Shown here: positions 1 to 9,443 of the stretch, piece by piece
How positions within the stretch are numbered: position 1 is the first letter of the stretch
Layout of the letters: each line of letters starts with the position of its first letter
Assembly (NCBI GenBank): GCA_951812575.1
Contig: OX638322.1
Span: 2,789,925 to 2,853,924 of the forward strand
Origin: Candidatus Binatia bacterium
GTDB taxonomy: Bacteria > Desulfobacterota > Binatia > Bin18
Reading direction: 5' to 3'
Length of the DNA stretch: 64,000 bases
The notes under the pieces: model-generated
The model's input: only the letters and a program-made list of their open reading frames with translations
Told to the model about the DNA's origin: nothing
Database searches by the model: none
Made by a program: the position numbers and the translations under genes

Positions 1-1
1 G

Positions 2-949
2 TCGGGGCATCGTATTCCAGATTTCAGCATAGACGGCAGGAATCATGCCCTCGCCGCCGGCCTGTCTGATCGCTGCCCTGATATTGCTCCATTTGCGGTG
101 AGCCAAACCCAGGCACAGACCGATCTCATCACCGCGCAGCATTCCCTGAAACAGCGGATCGTCACCCGGGCCAATCGCTTCTGTCGGGCGGATGGTGGCA
201 GTACCGTCTTTGGCGTGTGTACCCCTGGCCTTGCCTGGGTCCGCGGGGCGACGCTACTGCCGCGTTTTGATCCCCTGCCTTGTCGGCTGGAGGACCCGAC
301 GTGTTTCCTACGGCTCGATCTGTCTGCGGCAGGTCTGCGGGCAACGGCCCAGCCCACCCACATCCACCTTCCCACAGCCCCACATGATCGAGGACCGTTT
401 ACCCCGAGTTCTGCGACCACGCCCTTCGCCTATCTGTTATCCACTGAAGAGTGGCGCCAGCTTCAGACCGCGCTGGTTGAGATACAGGAGCAAATCGCCA
501 GGCTGGAGCCGGATCAGGTCCTGGAGATTACGCAGCATCTTGAGCATGACCCATATACCTATGGGACGGCAGCCCAGCCGCGCGTCACGCAGGTCCAGGA
601 GAGCCCCGCTCCCCTCCGGATGGCTAACAATGCCCGGGTGACCGGGGTCGGTGTCCTGATTATTCCGCGTGCCGTGCTGCTCAGCAATGTGACGTTCCAG
701 TGGCAGGGCCTCGTCGTGATTGTGGGTGAGGGCGACCTGCGCGCCGTGGGGCCAAATGTGTGTGGCCAGATTCTCGGCGCTGTTCTGGTCCACGACAATG
801 GAAGTCCGGGTCAAAAGCTGGATTTTGATCGGGTACAACGCAGCAGCGCCTGCGCACCGTTGGCCGTGAATTACAGTTGTGAAGCCGTCGTGCGGGCCCT
901 GATGCTCTTGCACCGAACGGTATCCTGGACGGAGCAGTTTGATGCCTAG
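2..949 (+). CDS. partial protein of a type IV pilus/pseudopilin cluster, 5' end outside window
   Basis: The frame is open from the first bases of the window without a stop, so the true start lies upstream and the GTG at 98 is probably internal. The visible part has about 315 residues. Its C-terminal third has a beta-rich stretch with segments such as VGVLIIPRAVLLS and FQWQGLVVIVGEG, followed by a glycine-rich region. This resembles the C-terminal part of PilX/minor-pilin-like proteins that carry a long extracytoplasmic domain. The end overlaps the next gene, a FimT/GspH pseudopilin, by 8 nt, and a prepilin peptidase follows, so a role in pilus or type II secretion assembly is inferred from context. 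No domain is recognised with certainty. Confidence 0.6.
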   Translation, partial: SGHRIPDFSIDGRNHALAAGLSDRCPDIAPFAVSQTQAQTDLITAQHSLKQRIVTRANRFCRADGGSTVFGVCTPGLAWVRGATLLPRFDPLPCRLEDPTCFLRLDLSAAGLRATAQPTHIHLPTAPHDRGPFTPSSATTPFAYLLSTEEWRQLQTALVEIQEQIARLEPDQVLEITQHLEHDPYTYGTAAQPRVTQVQESPAPLRMANNARVTGVGVLIIPRAVLLSNVTFQWQGLVVIVGEGDLRAVGPNVCGQILGAVLVHDNGSPGQKLDFDRVQRSSACAPLAVNYSCEAVVRALMLLHRTVSWTEQFDA

Positions 950-1424
950 CCAGGGCTCCCGAGGCTTTTCCCTGCTTGAACTCCTGCTGGTCATTGCGCT
1001 GCTGGGGATTCTGACTGGGATAGCCTCGCTCCAACTCGCCCCACTCCTCCAGCGCGTCGCGGTCAATAGTGGGGTCCGACAGGTGGCCGCCGACCTCCAG
1101 CTCGTTCGGATGCAAGCCATCGCGCATAACCGCCGCTTACGCGTGACCTTCCAGCCTGGCTCGGACACCTATCTCGTCGAAAAAAGAGAAAACGGACGCT
1201 GGCAGGACCATCGTCTCCACAGTCATGACCGCACCGGCGATGGGTCGGGCAGCATCCCCTTGCCGGCGAGTGTGATCGTCGCGGCCGCCAATTCGCGCGG
1301 CGATGTGATTTTTATTCCTCGTGGCCATGTTGATGGCGGGATGACCCTCACGCTGGCGTCTCCCGACGGACGGTTCTCAAAGCACCTTGTGATCAATCTT
1401 GCCGGTCGGGTCCGGATCGATTAG
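942..1424 (+). CDS. GspH/FimT-family pseudopilin
   Basis: Minor pseudopilin of a type II secretion or type IV pilus system, inserted in the inner membrane before processing. The N terminus carries the prepilin signal: a short basic leader, RGFSLLELL with cleavage expected between Gly8 and Phe9, the conserved Glu at mature position 5 (Glu13), and a hydrophobic helix to about residue 30. The rest is a variable globular domain of the length expected for GspH/FimT (160 residues in all). ATG at 942 is preferred; a TTG lies one codon upstream. It overlaps the upstream gene by 8 nt and the prepilin peptidase frame follows directly, so the three are probably co-transcribed. Confidence 0.85.
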   Translation: MPSQGSRGFSLLELLLVIALLGILTGIASLQLAPLLQRVAVNSGVRQVAADLQLVRMQAIAHNRRLRVTFQPGSDTYLVEKRENGRWQDHRLHSHDRTGDGSGSIPLPASVIVAAANSRGDVIFIPRGHVDGGMTLTLASPDGRFSKHLVINLAGRVRID

Positions 1425-1434
1425 ACTACAGCGG

Positions 1435-2220
1435 TTGCTAGCCATTGACCTCCCACCGCTGTTTGTTTGCCTGCTTGCCGGTGTCTGCGGCGCCTGCATT
1501 GGGAGTTTCCTGAATGTGTGTATCTACCGTCTCCCGCTTGAGGAGTCGGTGGTCTCCCCTGGTTCCCACTGCCGGAGCTGCTCAACACCCCTGGCCTGGT
1601 ACGATACTATTCCGTTATTTACCTATCTTGTTCGACGCGGACGGTGTCGGGTGTGCGGCGCCCGGTTTTCGGTCCGCTACTTCTGGGTCGAACTGCTGAC
1701 CGCAGCGATTGCCGGTCTGCTGGTGATTCAATTTGGCGTCAGCCTGGTAACCCTGGGGTATTTCGTCTTTGCCGCGGCCTTGGTCGTCATCACGTTTATT
1801 GATGTGGATCATAAAATTATTCCCGATGTCATCAGTCTGCCCGGGATCATCCTCGGTCTGCTCTTTTCCGCGATCTCTCCACACCTGACGTTCTGGGAGT
1901 CGCTCATAGGGGCCGGAGTCGGGGCCGGCGTCCTGCTGGTAGTGGCCTTCGGCTATTGGGCCGTGACCAGACGTGAGGGCATGGGCGGGGGGGACATCAA
2001 ACTGTTGGCCATGATAGGCGCGTTTCTGGGCTGGCGCGCCATACCTTTTACCCTGCTGCTTGCTTCTTGCACCGGATCGGTGATCGGGGTTGCTACCATG
2101 CTACGCCGTCGGGCCGACTCCAAACTCGTCTTACCGTTCGGTCCGTTCTTGGCGTTTGGCGCCGGGTGTTATCTATTCGTCGGGGAATCCCTGATCGCCT
2201 GGTATCTCAGCCTGCGCTGA
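1435..2220 (+). CDS. prepilin peptidase (type IV leader peptidase, A24 family)
   Basis: Aspartyl membrane protease that cleaves and N-methylates prepilins and pseudopilins. The N-terminal GSFLNVCIYRLP segment, the two CxxC pairs (CRSC and CRVC) of the cytoplasmic methyltransferase-type domain, and the two catalytic aspartates (in DVDHKIIPD and in GGGDIKL) are all present. About seven to eight hydrophobic segments span the protein, which ends at the usual length near 261 residues. There is no ATG at the front; TTG at 1435 gives a family-like N terminus, and another TTG at 1399 would overlap the pseudopilin by 26 nt. The start is therefore uncertain while the identity is secure. Confidence 0.92.
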   Translation: MLAIDLPPLFVCLLAGVCGACIGSFLNVCIYRLPLEESVVSPGSHCRSCSTPLAWYDTIPLFTYLVRRGRCRVCGARFSVRYFWVELLTAAIAGLLVIQFGVSLVTLGYFVFAAALVVITFIDVDHKIIPDVISLPGIILGLLFSAISPHLTFWESLIGAGVGAGVLLVVAFGYWAVTRREGMGGGDIKLLAMIGAFLGWRAIPFTLLLASCTGSVIGVATMLRRRADSKLVLPFGPFLAFGAGCYLFVGESLIAWYLSLR

Positions 2221-2259
2221 CCCGACCCTACCTTTGGAGAACGTGAAAAGGACTACAGC

Positions 2260-4122
2260 ATGATGTCGGCCGACCTGTCGCGGAATACTGGTGACCGCCC
2301 GCGCCCCATGGACCCGCACGCCGCGTATACTGAACGGCTGAGTCAGCGCGAAAGCCAATTCCACCAGTGTACGCAGCGGGACCGAGTGATAGGCCACGCG
2401 CGTCTGATTCTCTTTCTTGCCGGCTGTGGTTTTTCGTGGTTTTTCCTGCTGCCCGGAACCTTGGCGTGGGGCTGGTTGCTGCCTTTTGTAATCGGCTTTG
2501 CCGGACTCGTGCTTTACCATGAGCGAATTAAACACCGGCTGCTGCGGGCAGAGCGGAGTGTAGCGTTTTACACTCAAGGATTAGCCCGACTTGAAGATCG
2601 TTGGGTTGAGTGTGGAGAGCCGGGGAGCGTGTTTCTGCAAGAGAGTCAGCAGGCTGGTCATCCCTATGCCGTCGATCTCGACCTGTTTGGTCCAGGCTCG
2701 GTGTTTGCCTTGCTATGCACCGCGCGGACCTCGAGTGGACGACAGACCCTGGCCGCCTGGCTGACAACACCTGCGACGCCCGAGGATATCCGTGCCCGCC
2801 AGACCGCCATTGATGAACTCTGTCTCCGTCTCGACCTGCGCGAAGAGCTTGCCGTCCGTGGCAACGATATTGACGCCGGCGTCTCGCCCAATATTCTGCA
2901 AGACTGGGGACACTCGCCACCCCATCTCTCCGGCTGGCGAGTGTCTATTGTAGCCGGTATTCTCTCGTTGCTGTCGCTGGTGACCCTGGCCGCCTGGGGA
3001 CTGACCTCGATTGGGCCGATCCCGTTTGTGGTGGCGAGTGTGGTGCAGGGTCTCTTTGCCGCCAGCGTCCGGCAGCGGGTTGGACGCGCCGTTGCCAACA
3101 TCGAGCGCTTCGGACGCGAACTCAGCCTGCTGTCCACGGTCCTGACTTGTCTCGAACAAGAGGTGTTTGCGTGTCCGTGGCTGGCCCGTCTCCAGGCATT
3201 GATTGCAACCAACGGCTTACCGCCCTCACGCCAGATCGCCCGCCTTAACCGCTTGATTACCTTGCTCGAATCTCGCAAGAATCAGATTTTTATTCCGCTG
3301 GCCGGCCTGCTGCTGTGGACGACCCAGCTCGCCTGCGCCCTCGAACGCTGGCGGGCCGTCTCGGGCCGGGCCATTGCCGACTGGCTGCATGCGATCGGCC
3401 AATTCGAGGCCCTGAATGCGCTGGCCGGCTATGCGTATGAGCACCCGACCGACCCCTTCCCGGAACTGGTGCCCCAGAAAAAGGACGGCCAACGGAGCGC
3501 CTGTTTTGAAGGAACGGGTCTCGGCCACCCACTGTTGCCCGAACGACACTGTGTGCGCAATGATGTGGCTCTACATCAGCATCCTCAGGCCTTGATCGTC
3601 AGTGGTTCCAATATGTCGGGCAAGAGTACACTGCTCAGGACCGTCGGGGTGAACGCCGTCCTGGCCCTGGCCGGTGCCCCGGTGCGGGCGCGGTACCTCC
3701 GCCTCTCCCCGCTGACGCTTGGAGCAAGCCTGCGCATCCAGGACTCTCTGCATGCCGGGACGTCCCGTTTCTACGCAGAAGTGATGCGCGTCCGCCAACT
3801 GATGGATGGCGCGGCAGGTCCGGTACCCGTGCTGTTTCTTCTGGACGAGATTTTTCACGGGACGAATTCCCACGACCGCCAGATTGGGGCGACAGCCGTG
3901 GTCCGCAGTCTGCTTGAGCGGGGAGCCATTGGTTTGGTCACAACCCATGACCTCGCCCTGGCCCGGATCGCCGACAGCCTGTCTCCGCGTGTGGTTAATG
4001 TCTGTTTTGAAGATCAATTCGAAGACGGCGAGCTGCGGTTCGACTACCGCATGCGGACCGGTGTCGTCCAAAAGAGTAATGCTTTGGCACTGATGCGATC
4101 GGTCGGATTGGAAGTCGGCTAA
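2260..4122 (+). CDS. MutS-like ATPase with N-terminal membrane segments
   Basis: A 620-residue member of the MutS-related ATPase group. The C-terminal third is a MutS domain V ATPase: Walker A SGSNMSGKST near residue 449, a Walker B region VLFLLDEIFHGTNSHDR near 525-541, and a VTTHD switch. The mismatch-recognition and connector domains of MutS1 are absent. Residues about 45-85 and 225-265 hold hydrophobic segments that look like two pairs of membrane helices. Such short MutS-like proteins are known, but their role is unclear and canonical mismatch repair should not be assumed. It lies between the prepilin peptidase and tmk, with AAAGGAC ahead of the ATG. Confidence 0.85.
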   Translation: MMSADLSRNTGDRPRPMDPHAAYTERLSQRESQFHQCTQRDRVIGHARLILFLAGCGFSWFFLLPGTLAWGWLLPFVIGFAGLVLYHERIKHRLLRAERSVAFYTQGLARLEDRWVECGEPGSVFLQESQQAGHPYAVDLDLFGPGSVFALLCTARTSSGRQTLAAWLTTPATPEDIRARQTAIDELCLRLDLREELAVRGNDIDAGVSPNILQDWGHSPPHLSGWRVSIVAGILSLLSLVTLAAWGLTSIGPIPFVVASVVQGLFAASVRQRVGRAVANIERFGRELSLLSTVLTCLEQEVFACPWLARLQALIATNGLPPSRQIARLNRLITLLESRKNQIFIPLAGLLLWTTQLACALERWRAVSGRAIADWLHAIGQFEALNALAGYAYEHPTDPFPELVPQKKDGQRSACFEGTGLGHPLLPERHCVRNDVALHQHPQALIVSGSNMSGKSTLLRTVGVNAVLALAGAPVRARYLRLSPLTLGASLRIQDSLHAGTSRFYAEVMRVRQLMDGAAGPVPVLFLLDEIFHGTNSHDRQIGATAVVRSLLERGAIGLVTTHDLALARIADSLSPRVVNVCFEDQFEDGELRFDYRMRTGVVQKSNALALMRSVGLEVG

Positions 4123-4161
4123 CTTTTTCGCTATGTTCCACACGCCCACAGAGTACGTTTC

Positions 4162-4818
4162 ATGAGCGGATTTTTTATCACCTTTGAGGGGAGCGAAGGC
4201 GGCGGCAAGACCACCCAGGCCTCTCTCTTGGCCGAGGCGTTGCACGTGCGTGGCCACGACGTGGTTGAGACGCGGGAGCCGGGCGGTACGCCAGTCGGTC
4301 AGGCCCTACGTCAGCTCCTGTTACGCCCGCACACCGGGCAGCCGACCGACAGACTCGTTCCTCCGGCTGAATTGCTGCTCATGCTCGCCGACCGGGCGCA
4401 GCATATTCATGAGGTCATCCTGCCCGGCCTGCACGCCGGGCGTATTGTGTTATGCGACCGGTATGCAGACTCGACCACCGCGTATCAAGGCTATGGACGT
4501 GGCTTTGATCTGGCGGAGATTGCTCGGCTGAACGCCTTTGTGTGCGGGGCATGCCGACCTCAACTCACCTTCGTGTTGGACCTGCCGATTGCCGTTGGGA
4601 TGCAGCGCGCCCACGCGCGACGGGGAGCGGCGGCGGTTGACCATTTTGAGGCCGCGTCGGTGACTTTTCATGAGCGGGTGCGTGAGGGGTTCCTCGCCAT
4701 TGCCCGCGCCGAGCCCGAGCGGGTCTGCCTGATCGATGCGGCCCAGGATATCGAGGCCGTGCATGCTGCTGTTCTGGCCGGCGTCCGCGAACGCTTGCCT
4801 GCCGTGATCGAGGGCTAG
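4162..4818 (+). CDS. tmk: thymidylate kinase
   Basis: Phosphorylates dTMP to dTDP with ATP, in the cytoplasm. The 218-residue protein has the P-loop FEGSEGGGKTTQ near the N terminus, the DRYADSTTAYQGYGRG motif that binds dTMP and the catalytic Asp-Arg pair, and a LID-like segment with RRG and DHFE near residues 152-162. The order tmk-holB, with 15 nt between the genes, is a common bacterial pairing and supports both calls. The length is normal for the family. Confidence 0.95.
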   Translation: MSGFFITFEGSEGGGKTTQASLLAEALHVRGHDVVETREPGGTPVGQALRQLLLRPHTGQPTDRLVPPAELLLMLADRAQHIHEVILPGLHAGRIVLCDRYADSTTAYQGYGRGFDLAEIARLNAFVCGACRPQLTFVLDLPIAVGMQRAHARRGAAAVDHFEAASVTFHERVREGFLAIARAEPERVCLIDAAQDIEAVHAAVLAGVRERLPAVIEG

Positions 4819-4833
4819 GTACTCGGGAGAACT

Positions 4834-5868
4834 ATGCTGCTGGATCAGATACACGGCCATGCCTCAGCGCTGGCGACATTGCGCAAGGCACTGGCCAAAG
4901 ATCGAGTTGCCCATGCCTATCTCTTCACCGGGCCGGACGGCATCGGCAAGCGGTGTACCGCCATTGCCCTGGCGCACGCTTTACTCTGCCAGGAGGCCCC
5001 CCAGCATGGGTGTGCCTCCTGTCCGGCCTGTGTGTCTCTGCAAGCGGGCTCTCACCCGGACTATTATTTGAGTGCGCCCCTGCCCGGAAAGCAGAGCATG
5101 GGTATCGACCAGATTCGGGCGATGCAGCGGTTTCTGGCGCTCCGGCCCGTTCGCGGCGGCAAGAAAGTCTGCATACTCAATGAGGCGCATATCTTGACGG
5201 ACCAGGCGCAGAGTGCCTTGCTGAAGATTCTTGAAGAGCCGCCCGGCGACGCGATTGTCGTGCTGGTTGCCGCGAGCGGGGCCACGCTCTCCCTCCCCCT
5301 GCTGTCGCGCTGCCAACACGTGCGCTTTGCTCCCTTACCGGTTCAGGAGGTGGAACGCATCCTGAGGCAGGAGGCTGGTCTGGAGGCCGACACCGCGAGC
5401 CTCCTCGCCCGCTATAGCCGCGGGAGTATTGGCCGCGCCCTCGGCCTTGATCCCCCCACACTGATGGAGGAGCGCCAGTGGGTTGTCGAGCACCTCTCCA
5501 CGGTACACGGGGCTTCTTTTTCAACTTTGTCCCAACTGGCTGAGTGGCTGGTAGCCGACCGTAGCTCCAAGACAAAGAAGAAAGCCGAGACGCCAACAGC
5601 ACTGGAGAAGGGCGCCCGCCTGGAACTCGTTCTGGCCTGGTATGAAGAGGCGCTCCGTTACCTCCTGCTTGGCAACAGCGCGGTCGTGCGCTATCAGGAC
5701 TGCCTGCCCGCCCTGGCCCAGGCGACCGCAAAAGTGGGCCTCGCCCGGGCTTTACACGATCTCACCGTCGTCTACGAGACGATACAGGCCCTGGGTCGGA
5801 ACGCCCATCCTCGACTCGCAGTAGAAGATATGCTGCTGGAACTTGCTGAGGCTGCGCCCGCCCGCTAG
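4834..5868 (+). CDS. holB: DNA polymerase III subunit delta prime
   Basis: Clamp-loader subunit of 344 residues with the AAA+ fold. The nucleotide site at residues 33-40 reads GPDGIGKR, where the normal Thr/Ser after Lys is Arg, so ATP binding is probably weak or absent, as in other delta-prime subunits. A four-cysteine zinc module follows (CQEAPQHGCASCPAC), then the SALLKILEEPP sensor region and the SRC motif (LSRCQHVRF). It directly follows tmk and starts at an ATG shortly after a GGGAG-like ribosome site. A strong inverted repeat separates it from metG downstream. Confidence 0.93.
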   Translation: MLLDQIHGHASALATLRKALAKDRVAHAYLFTGPDGIGKRCTAIALAHALLCQEAPQHGCASCPACVSLQAGSHPDYYLSAPLPGKQSMGIDQIRAMQRFLALRPVRGGKKVCILNEAHILTDQAQSALLKILEEPPGDAIVVLVAASGATLSLPLLSRCQHVRFAPLPVQEVERILRQEAGLEADTASLLARYSRGSIGRALGLDPPTLMEERQWVVEHLSTVHGASFSTLSQLAEWLVADRSSKTKKKAETPTALEKGARLELVLAWYEEALRYLLLGNSAVVRYQDCLPALAQATAKVGLARALHDLTVVYETIQALGRNAHPRLAVEDMLLELAEAAPAR

Positions 5869-5869
5869 G

Positions 5870-5924
5870 AAAGAGTAAACGCGCCCTCCAAACAGCTAAA
5901 TGAAGCTGGGCACGTTTGCTCTTT
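5870..5924 (+). promoter_or_regulatory. long inverted repeat between holB and metG
   Basis: Arms at 5870-5886 and 5908-5924 are 17 bases long: 15 Watson-Crick pairs, one T-G wobble and one C-A mismatch, with a 21-nt loop. The RNA hairpin would start two bases after the holB stop codon and end 22 nt before the metG ATG. It is not followed by a clear T-run, so it could be an attenuator, a weak terminator, or an RNA-processing or stability element for the metG message. It does not resemble a T-box leader, which is longer. Confidence 0.6.
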
Positions 5925-5946
5925 AGAGAGATTCGAGGAGACAGAC

Positions 5947-7701
5947 ATGGACCAACCACGACATATACTTGTTGGCGTCGCCTGGCCGTACGCAAATGGT
6001 GAGCAACACATCGGTCACATTGCCGGCGCCTATCTTCCGCCCGATATTTTTGCCCGCTTCCAGCGGATGCGCGGCAACCATGTCCTGATGGTGAGTGGCT
6101 CCGATACGCACGGCACCCCTATTACCGTCCGGGCCGAGGCCGAGGGTGTCGGCCCGGCTGAGATTGTTGATCGGTTTCATGCCACGTTTATCGACAGCTA
6201 CCTCAAGCTCGGTCTGACGTTCGATCTCTTCACCCATACGGATACCCAAAACCACTGGGATGTGACGCAGGATCTTTTTCGTACCCATCTTGAGGGTGGC
6301 TATATCTACCAGGACAGCCAGCAGCAATTGTATGACGCCAAAGCCAGCCGTTTCTTGCCCGACCGCTATGTTGAGGGCAACTGCCCGTTTTGTGACTACG
6401 ACGAAGCGCGTGGGGACCAGTGCGATCAGTGCGGGCGTACCTACGAAGCGGTTGAGCTCAAGAACCCTCGCTCACGGATTACCGGGAATACCAGCCTCGA
6501 AGTCCGGGAGACCGAGCATTACTTCCTGGACTTGTCGAAACTCCAGGACCCGCTGCGGTCCTGGCTGCAAGACGGCAAAACGCACTGGCGGCCAAATGTC
6601 ATCCATTTTGCGCGCACCCAGGTGGAACAAACGGAACTGCGCGGTCGCCCTATCACCCGCGACATGGAGTGGGGCGTCTCGATTCCGCTACCGAACACCG
6701 CAGGGAAATGTATCTATGTCTGGTATGACGCCGTCATCGGCTATCTGAGTGCGGCAAAAGAGTGGGCTCAACTTAATAACGAGGCCGAACAATGGCGCCA
6801 GTGGTGGGACGCCAACACCAACCCCCAGGCCCGTATCTATAATTTTATCGGTAAGGACAATATCCCCTTTCACGCCATGATGTGGCCGGCGATGCTGATC
6901 GCCTACCAGAACCTGAATCTGCCCTATGACGTGCCGGCCAACGAATACCTGAATATGTACGGCCGGAAGTTCAGCAAAAGCCAGGGGCATATTATCAGCA
7001 TCCTGAACGTGCTCGAACGCTACCAGGCTGATGCGTGGCGGTACGCGCTTACCGCCATCGCGCCGGAAGCCAGCGATGTGGATTTTACCTGGGACGATTT
7101 TGTGGAACGCGTGAATAACGAACTGGTGGCGAATTGGGGTAATTTGGTGAACCGGGTGTTAGGCTTTGCCTATAAGCGCTGGCAGGGCGTTATCCCCGAA
7201 CCAGGTCCGTTGAGCGGAAAAGATCAGAGCTTGCTCGATGAAGTCAAAGCCGGTTTCCACAGCGTTGGGGACTTATACGACGGTGTCAAGCTCAAAGCCG
7301 CCATGCAGGAGGTCCGACGGCTGAGCCAACGGGCGAACCAGTACGTGCACGACGCGGCACCCTGGAGCACGATTAAGACGGACCCGCAACAGGCCGCCAC
7401 GTCAGTCTATGTGGCGCTACAGGCCATTGACTGGTTAAAAATTCTCTGGGCGCCCATACTGCCCCACACCAGCCAACAGCTCCACGAGTTCCTCGGCTAT
7501 GAGGGTCTGCTCTTTGGCCGTCAGTATACGCAGACCGTCGAAGACGCACGAGGCGAGCATCTCGTGCTGCGCTATGACAACAGTCGGGCTATCGGCACGT
7601 GGGAACCGGGGACGCTCGCCCCAGGCCAAGCCCTGCGGCAGCCCGCGCCATTATTTGTCAAACTCGACGAAAACGTGCCGGAGCAGGAGGCGATGGGTTA
7701 G
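5947..7701 (+). CDS. metG: methionyl-tRNA synthetase
   Basis: Charges tRNA-Met with methionine. The class I signatures are present: a HIGH box in [11 protein letters not shown] at residues 14-24 and a KMSKS variant KFSKS near residue 341. The zinc-binding knuckle insertion appears around residues 145-160 (CPFC and CDQC). At 584 residues the protein stops after the anticodon-binding helical domain and lacks the C-terminal EMAP-II-like tRNA-binding domain found in many longer bacterial enzymes. A GAGGAG ribosome site precedes the ATG. It is followed 18 nt later by tatD, a frequent bacterial neighbour. Confidence 0.96.
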   Translation: MDQPRHILVGVAWPYANGEQHIGHIAGAYLPPDIFARFQRMRGNHVLMVSGSDTHGTPITVRAEAEGVGPAEIVDRFHATFIDSYLKLGLTFDLFTHTDTQNHWDVTQDLFRTHLEGGYIYQDSQQQLYDAKASRFLPDRYVEGNCPFCDYDEARGDQCDQCGRTYEAVELKNPRSRITGNTSLEVRETEHYFLDLSKLQDPLRSWLQDGKTHWRPNVIHFARTQVEQTELRGRPITRDMEWGVSIPLPNTAGKCIYVWYDAVIGYLSAAKEWAQLNNEAEQWRQWWDANTNPQARIYNFIGKDNIPFHAMMWPAMLIAYQNLNLPYDVPANEYLNMYGRKFSKSQGHIISILNVLERYQADAWRYALTAIAPEASDVDFTWDDFVERVNNELVANWGNLVNRVLGFAYKRWQGVIPEPGPLSGKDQSLLDEVKAGFHSVGDLYDGVKLKAAMQEVRRLSQRANQYVHDAAPWSTIKTDPQQAATSVYVALQAIDWLKILWAPILPHTSQQLHEFLGYEGLLFGRQYTQTVEDARGEHLVLRYDNSRAIGTWEPGTLAPGQALRQPAPLFVKLDENVPEQEAMG

Positions 7702-7719
7702 CAGGGAAGGACGCCGACC

Positions 7720-8499
7720 ATGCGCTTGGCCGATTCGCACTGTCATCTGACCGACACACAGTTTGACGAAGACCGGACCGCCCTCCTGACCCGGGCGCGC
7801 CAATCCGGCATCGAACGTTTTATTACGATTGGAGCGACGGGCGAGTTCTGGCATAACGAAAAAGCCGTGGCGCTGACCCAGGAACACCCCGATGTTTTTG
7901 CCACGGTGGGTGTGCACCCGCACAACGCCGCAACGATTACCCCGGAAACCTATGACCAACTCCGTCGCTTGGCTCAGGAGCCCAAGGTTGTTGGGTTGGG
8001 TGAGACCGGCCTGGATTTTTACTACGAGTATTCTCCCCGCGAAGCACAACGGAGGCATTTTCGTACCTTTATCCAACTCGCGCTCGAACTCGACCTGCCG
8101 CTCTCCATGCATGTCCGTGAGGCCTACGCTGAAGCGGCTGAGATTCTCCGCCAGGAAGGCGGCGGCCGGGTTCGAGGCGTGATGCACTGCTTCACCGGCA
8201 CTGCACCGGAAGCCGAGGCCCTACTGGCCCTGGGTTTGTCTCTTTCGTTCAGTGGGATTGTGACGTTCAAGAACGCACAGGGCCTGCGCGCGGTCGTGCC
8301 CCTTGTACCAATGGACCGCCTGCTCATTGAGACCGATTGCCCGTATCTGGCTCCGATCCCATACCGCGGCCGGCGGAACGAACCCGCCTATGTCTCCCAG
8401 GTAGCGGCAACGCTTGCCCGGCTGAAAGCCGTGCCACTTGAAGAGGTGGCGCAGGCCACCTGGCGCAATACCGCGCGCCTCTTTGGGCTCGATGCCTAA
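7720..8499 (+). CDS. tatD: TatD-family metal-dependent DNase
   Basis: TIM-barrel metal hydrolase of 259 residues, typical length for TatD/YcfH. Metal ligands are visible in order: DSHCHLTD at the N terminus, GLGETGLD (Glu), MHVREA (His), VMHCFTG (His) and ETDCPYLAP (Asp). Family members act as 3'-5' exonucleases or deoxyribonucleases; the cellular substrate is not fixed by sequence. It follows metG closely. Its stop codon overlaps that of the convergent fur gene by 4 nt. Confidence 0.93.
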   Translation: MRLADSHCHLTDTQFDEDRTALLTRARQSGIERFITIGATGEFWHNEKAVALTQEHPDVFATVGVHPHNAATITPETYDQLRRLAQEPKVVGLGETGLDFYYEYSPREAQRRHFRTFIQLALELDLPLSMHVREAYAEAAEILRQEGGGRVRGVMHCFTGTAPEAEALLALGLSLSFSGIVTFKNAQGLRAVVPLVPMDRLLIETDCPYLAPIPYRGRRNEPAYVSQVAATLARLKAVPLEEVAQATWRNTARLFGLDA

Positions 8500-8960
8500 C
8501 CGCTGAAGAAGCGCCCCTGACGCGGGTCAAGACTCTCTCGGCATTCTTTGCAAATCCCGTAGATTTCCATCTTGTGCGTGGTCGCCACAAAGTCGTAGCG
8601 CAGAGCAAGTTCTTCCTGGAGTTCTTCAATCCGGGGCTGGACGAACTCGATAATGCGCCCGCAGCGTTCGCAGATCAGATGATCGTGATGCCGTTCGGCT
8701 TCAACGTTCTCAAAGCGGGCCTGTCCATCGGCAAAATGGCGCTCCTCGGCAAGTCCGCACTCCTTGAGTAATTTGAGGGTCCGGTAGACGGTAGCATAGC
8801 CCACCCGCGGATTGATCTGGCGGACTTCGCTATAGAGTTCTTCCACACTGATATGGCGCGTGATCGCAAAAAAGACGCGGGCGATGTCTTCTCGTTGAGC
8901 GGTAGCCTTGAGCCCCTGCTCTTTGATCCAGAGCCGAAAAGTGTCAAGCCGCTCACTCAT
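8496..8960 (-). CDS. Fur-family metal-responsive repressor
   Basis: A 154-residue DNA-binding regulator. The N-terminal winged helix covers roughly residues 1-85 and includes ISVEELYSEV and the recognition-helix region GYATVYRTLKLL. The C-terminal dimerisation domain has the metal ligands HHDHLICERCG and the structural zinc CxxC near the end (CKECR). Overall it is closest to Fur/PerR; which metal or oxidant it senses cannot be decided by eye. The upstream small gene ends inside its start (4-nt overlap), so both are expressed together on the minus strand. Confidence 0.9.
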   Translation of the reverse strand: MSERLDTFRLWIKEQGLKATAQREDIARVFFAITRHISVEELYSEVRQINPRVGYATVYRTLKLLKECGLAEERHFADGQARFENVEAERHHDHLICERCGRIIEFVQPRIEELQEELALRYDFVATTHKMEIYGICKECRESLDPRQGRFFSG

Positions 8961-9277
8961 GCTGGATGCTCTCCTGTTATGCCTGCCAGAAGGTGACGGA
9001 TTGACGGCGACAGCGCCTGCGTATCAACCGCGCGTTGCGAGAGCTCATCAAGCAGAATGTCAACCCGTTCGGTCACCGGCCGGTCCCGGTCGAGGAAGAC
9101 GACGTCCTGGTCGTGCACGCGACAGCCTCCGCCACGAACGCGATACCCAACTTCGCGCAGCAACTTTTCCTCTCGGACCTGAATGCCCAGCCGTGTCGCA
9201 ACCTCTTTCAGCTCTCCGAGCGTCGCGTTCTCCTGTCTTCCACCACTGCCCCGACCGCCCATCTTCTTCTTTGCCAT
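8957..9277 (-). CDS. small basic protein of unknown function coupled to the Fur-like gene
   Basis: About 106 residues from the ATG at 9277 (MAKKKMGGRGSGG). The N terminus is basic and glycine-rich and probably disordered. The rest is a compact alpha/beta segment with a conserved-looking GGCRVHDQDVVFLDRD stretch and a C-terminal helical end. No family was recognised. It overlaps the start of the fur-like gene by 4 nt, which indicates translational coupling. A longer in-frame start exists up to 9319 but is not ATG. Confidence 0.6.
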   Translation of the reverse strand: MAKKKMGGRGSGGRQENATLGELKEVATRLGIQVREEKLLREVGYRVRGGGCRVHDQDVVFLDRDRPVTERVDILLDELSQRAVDTQALSPSIRHLLAGITGEHPA

Positions 9278-9443
9278 AGTTCTATTGTGACCAAGGCCCG
9301 AAAACTTGTAAAGCACCAAATTCTGTATTCAGACTTTCCCCCTTGCGAGCTTGTAGACGGATCGGTAATATTCCCTAACCGAACGGTCAGCCGGTGAGGC
9401 TGAAGGGGGCAAACGGCCTGACAGGCTAAGGACAAGGAAGGGT

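Noticed and set aside
5869..5946. T-box riboswitch ahead of metG
   Set aside because: The gap is too short and lacks the T-box core sequence.
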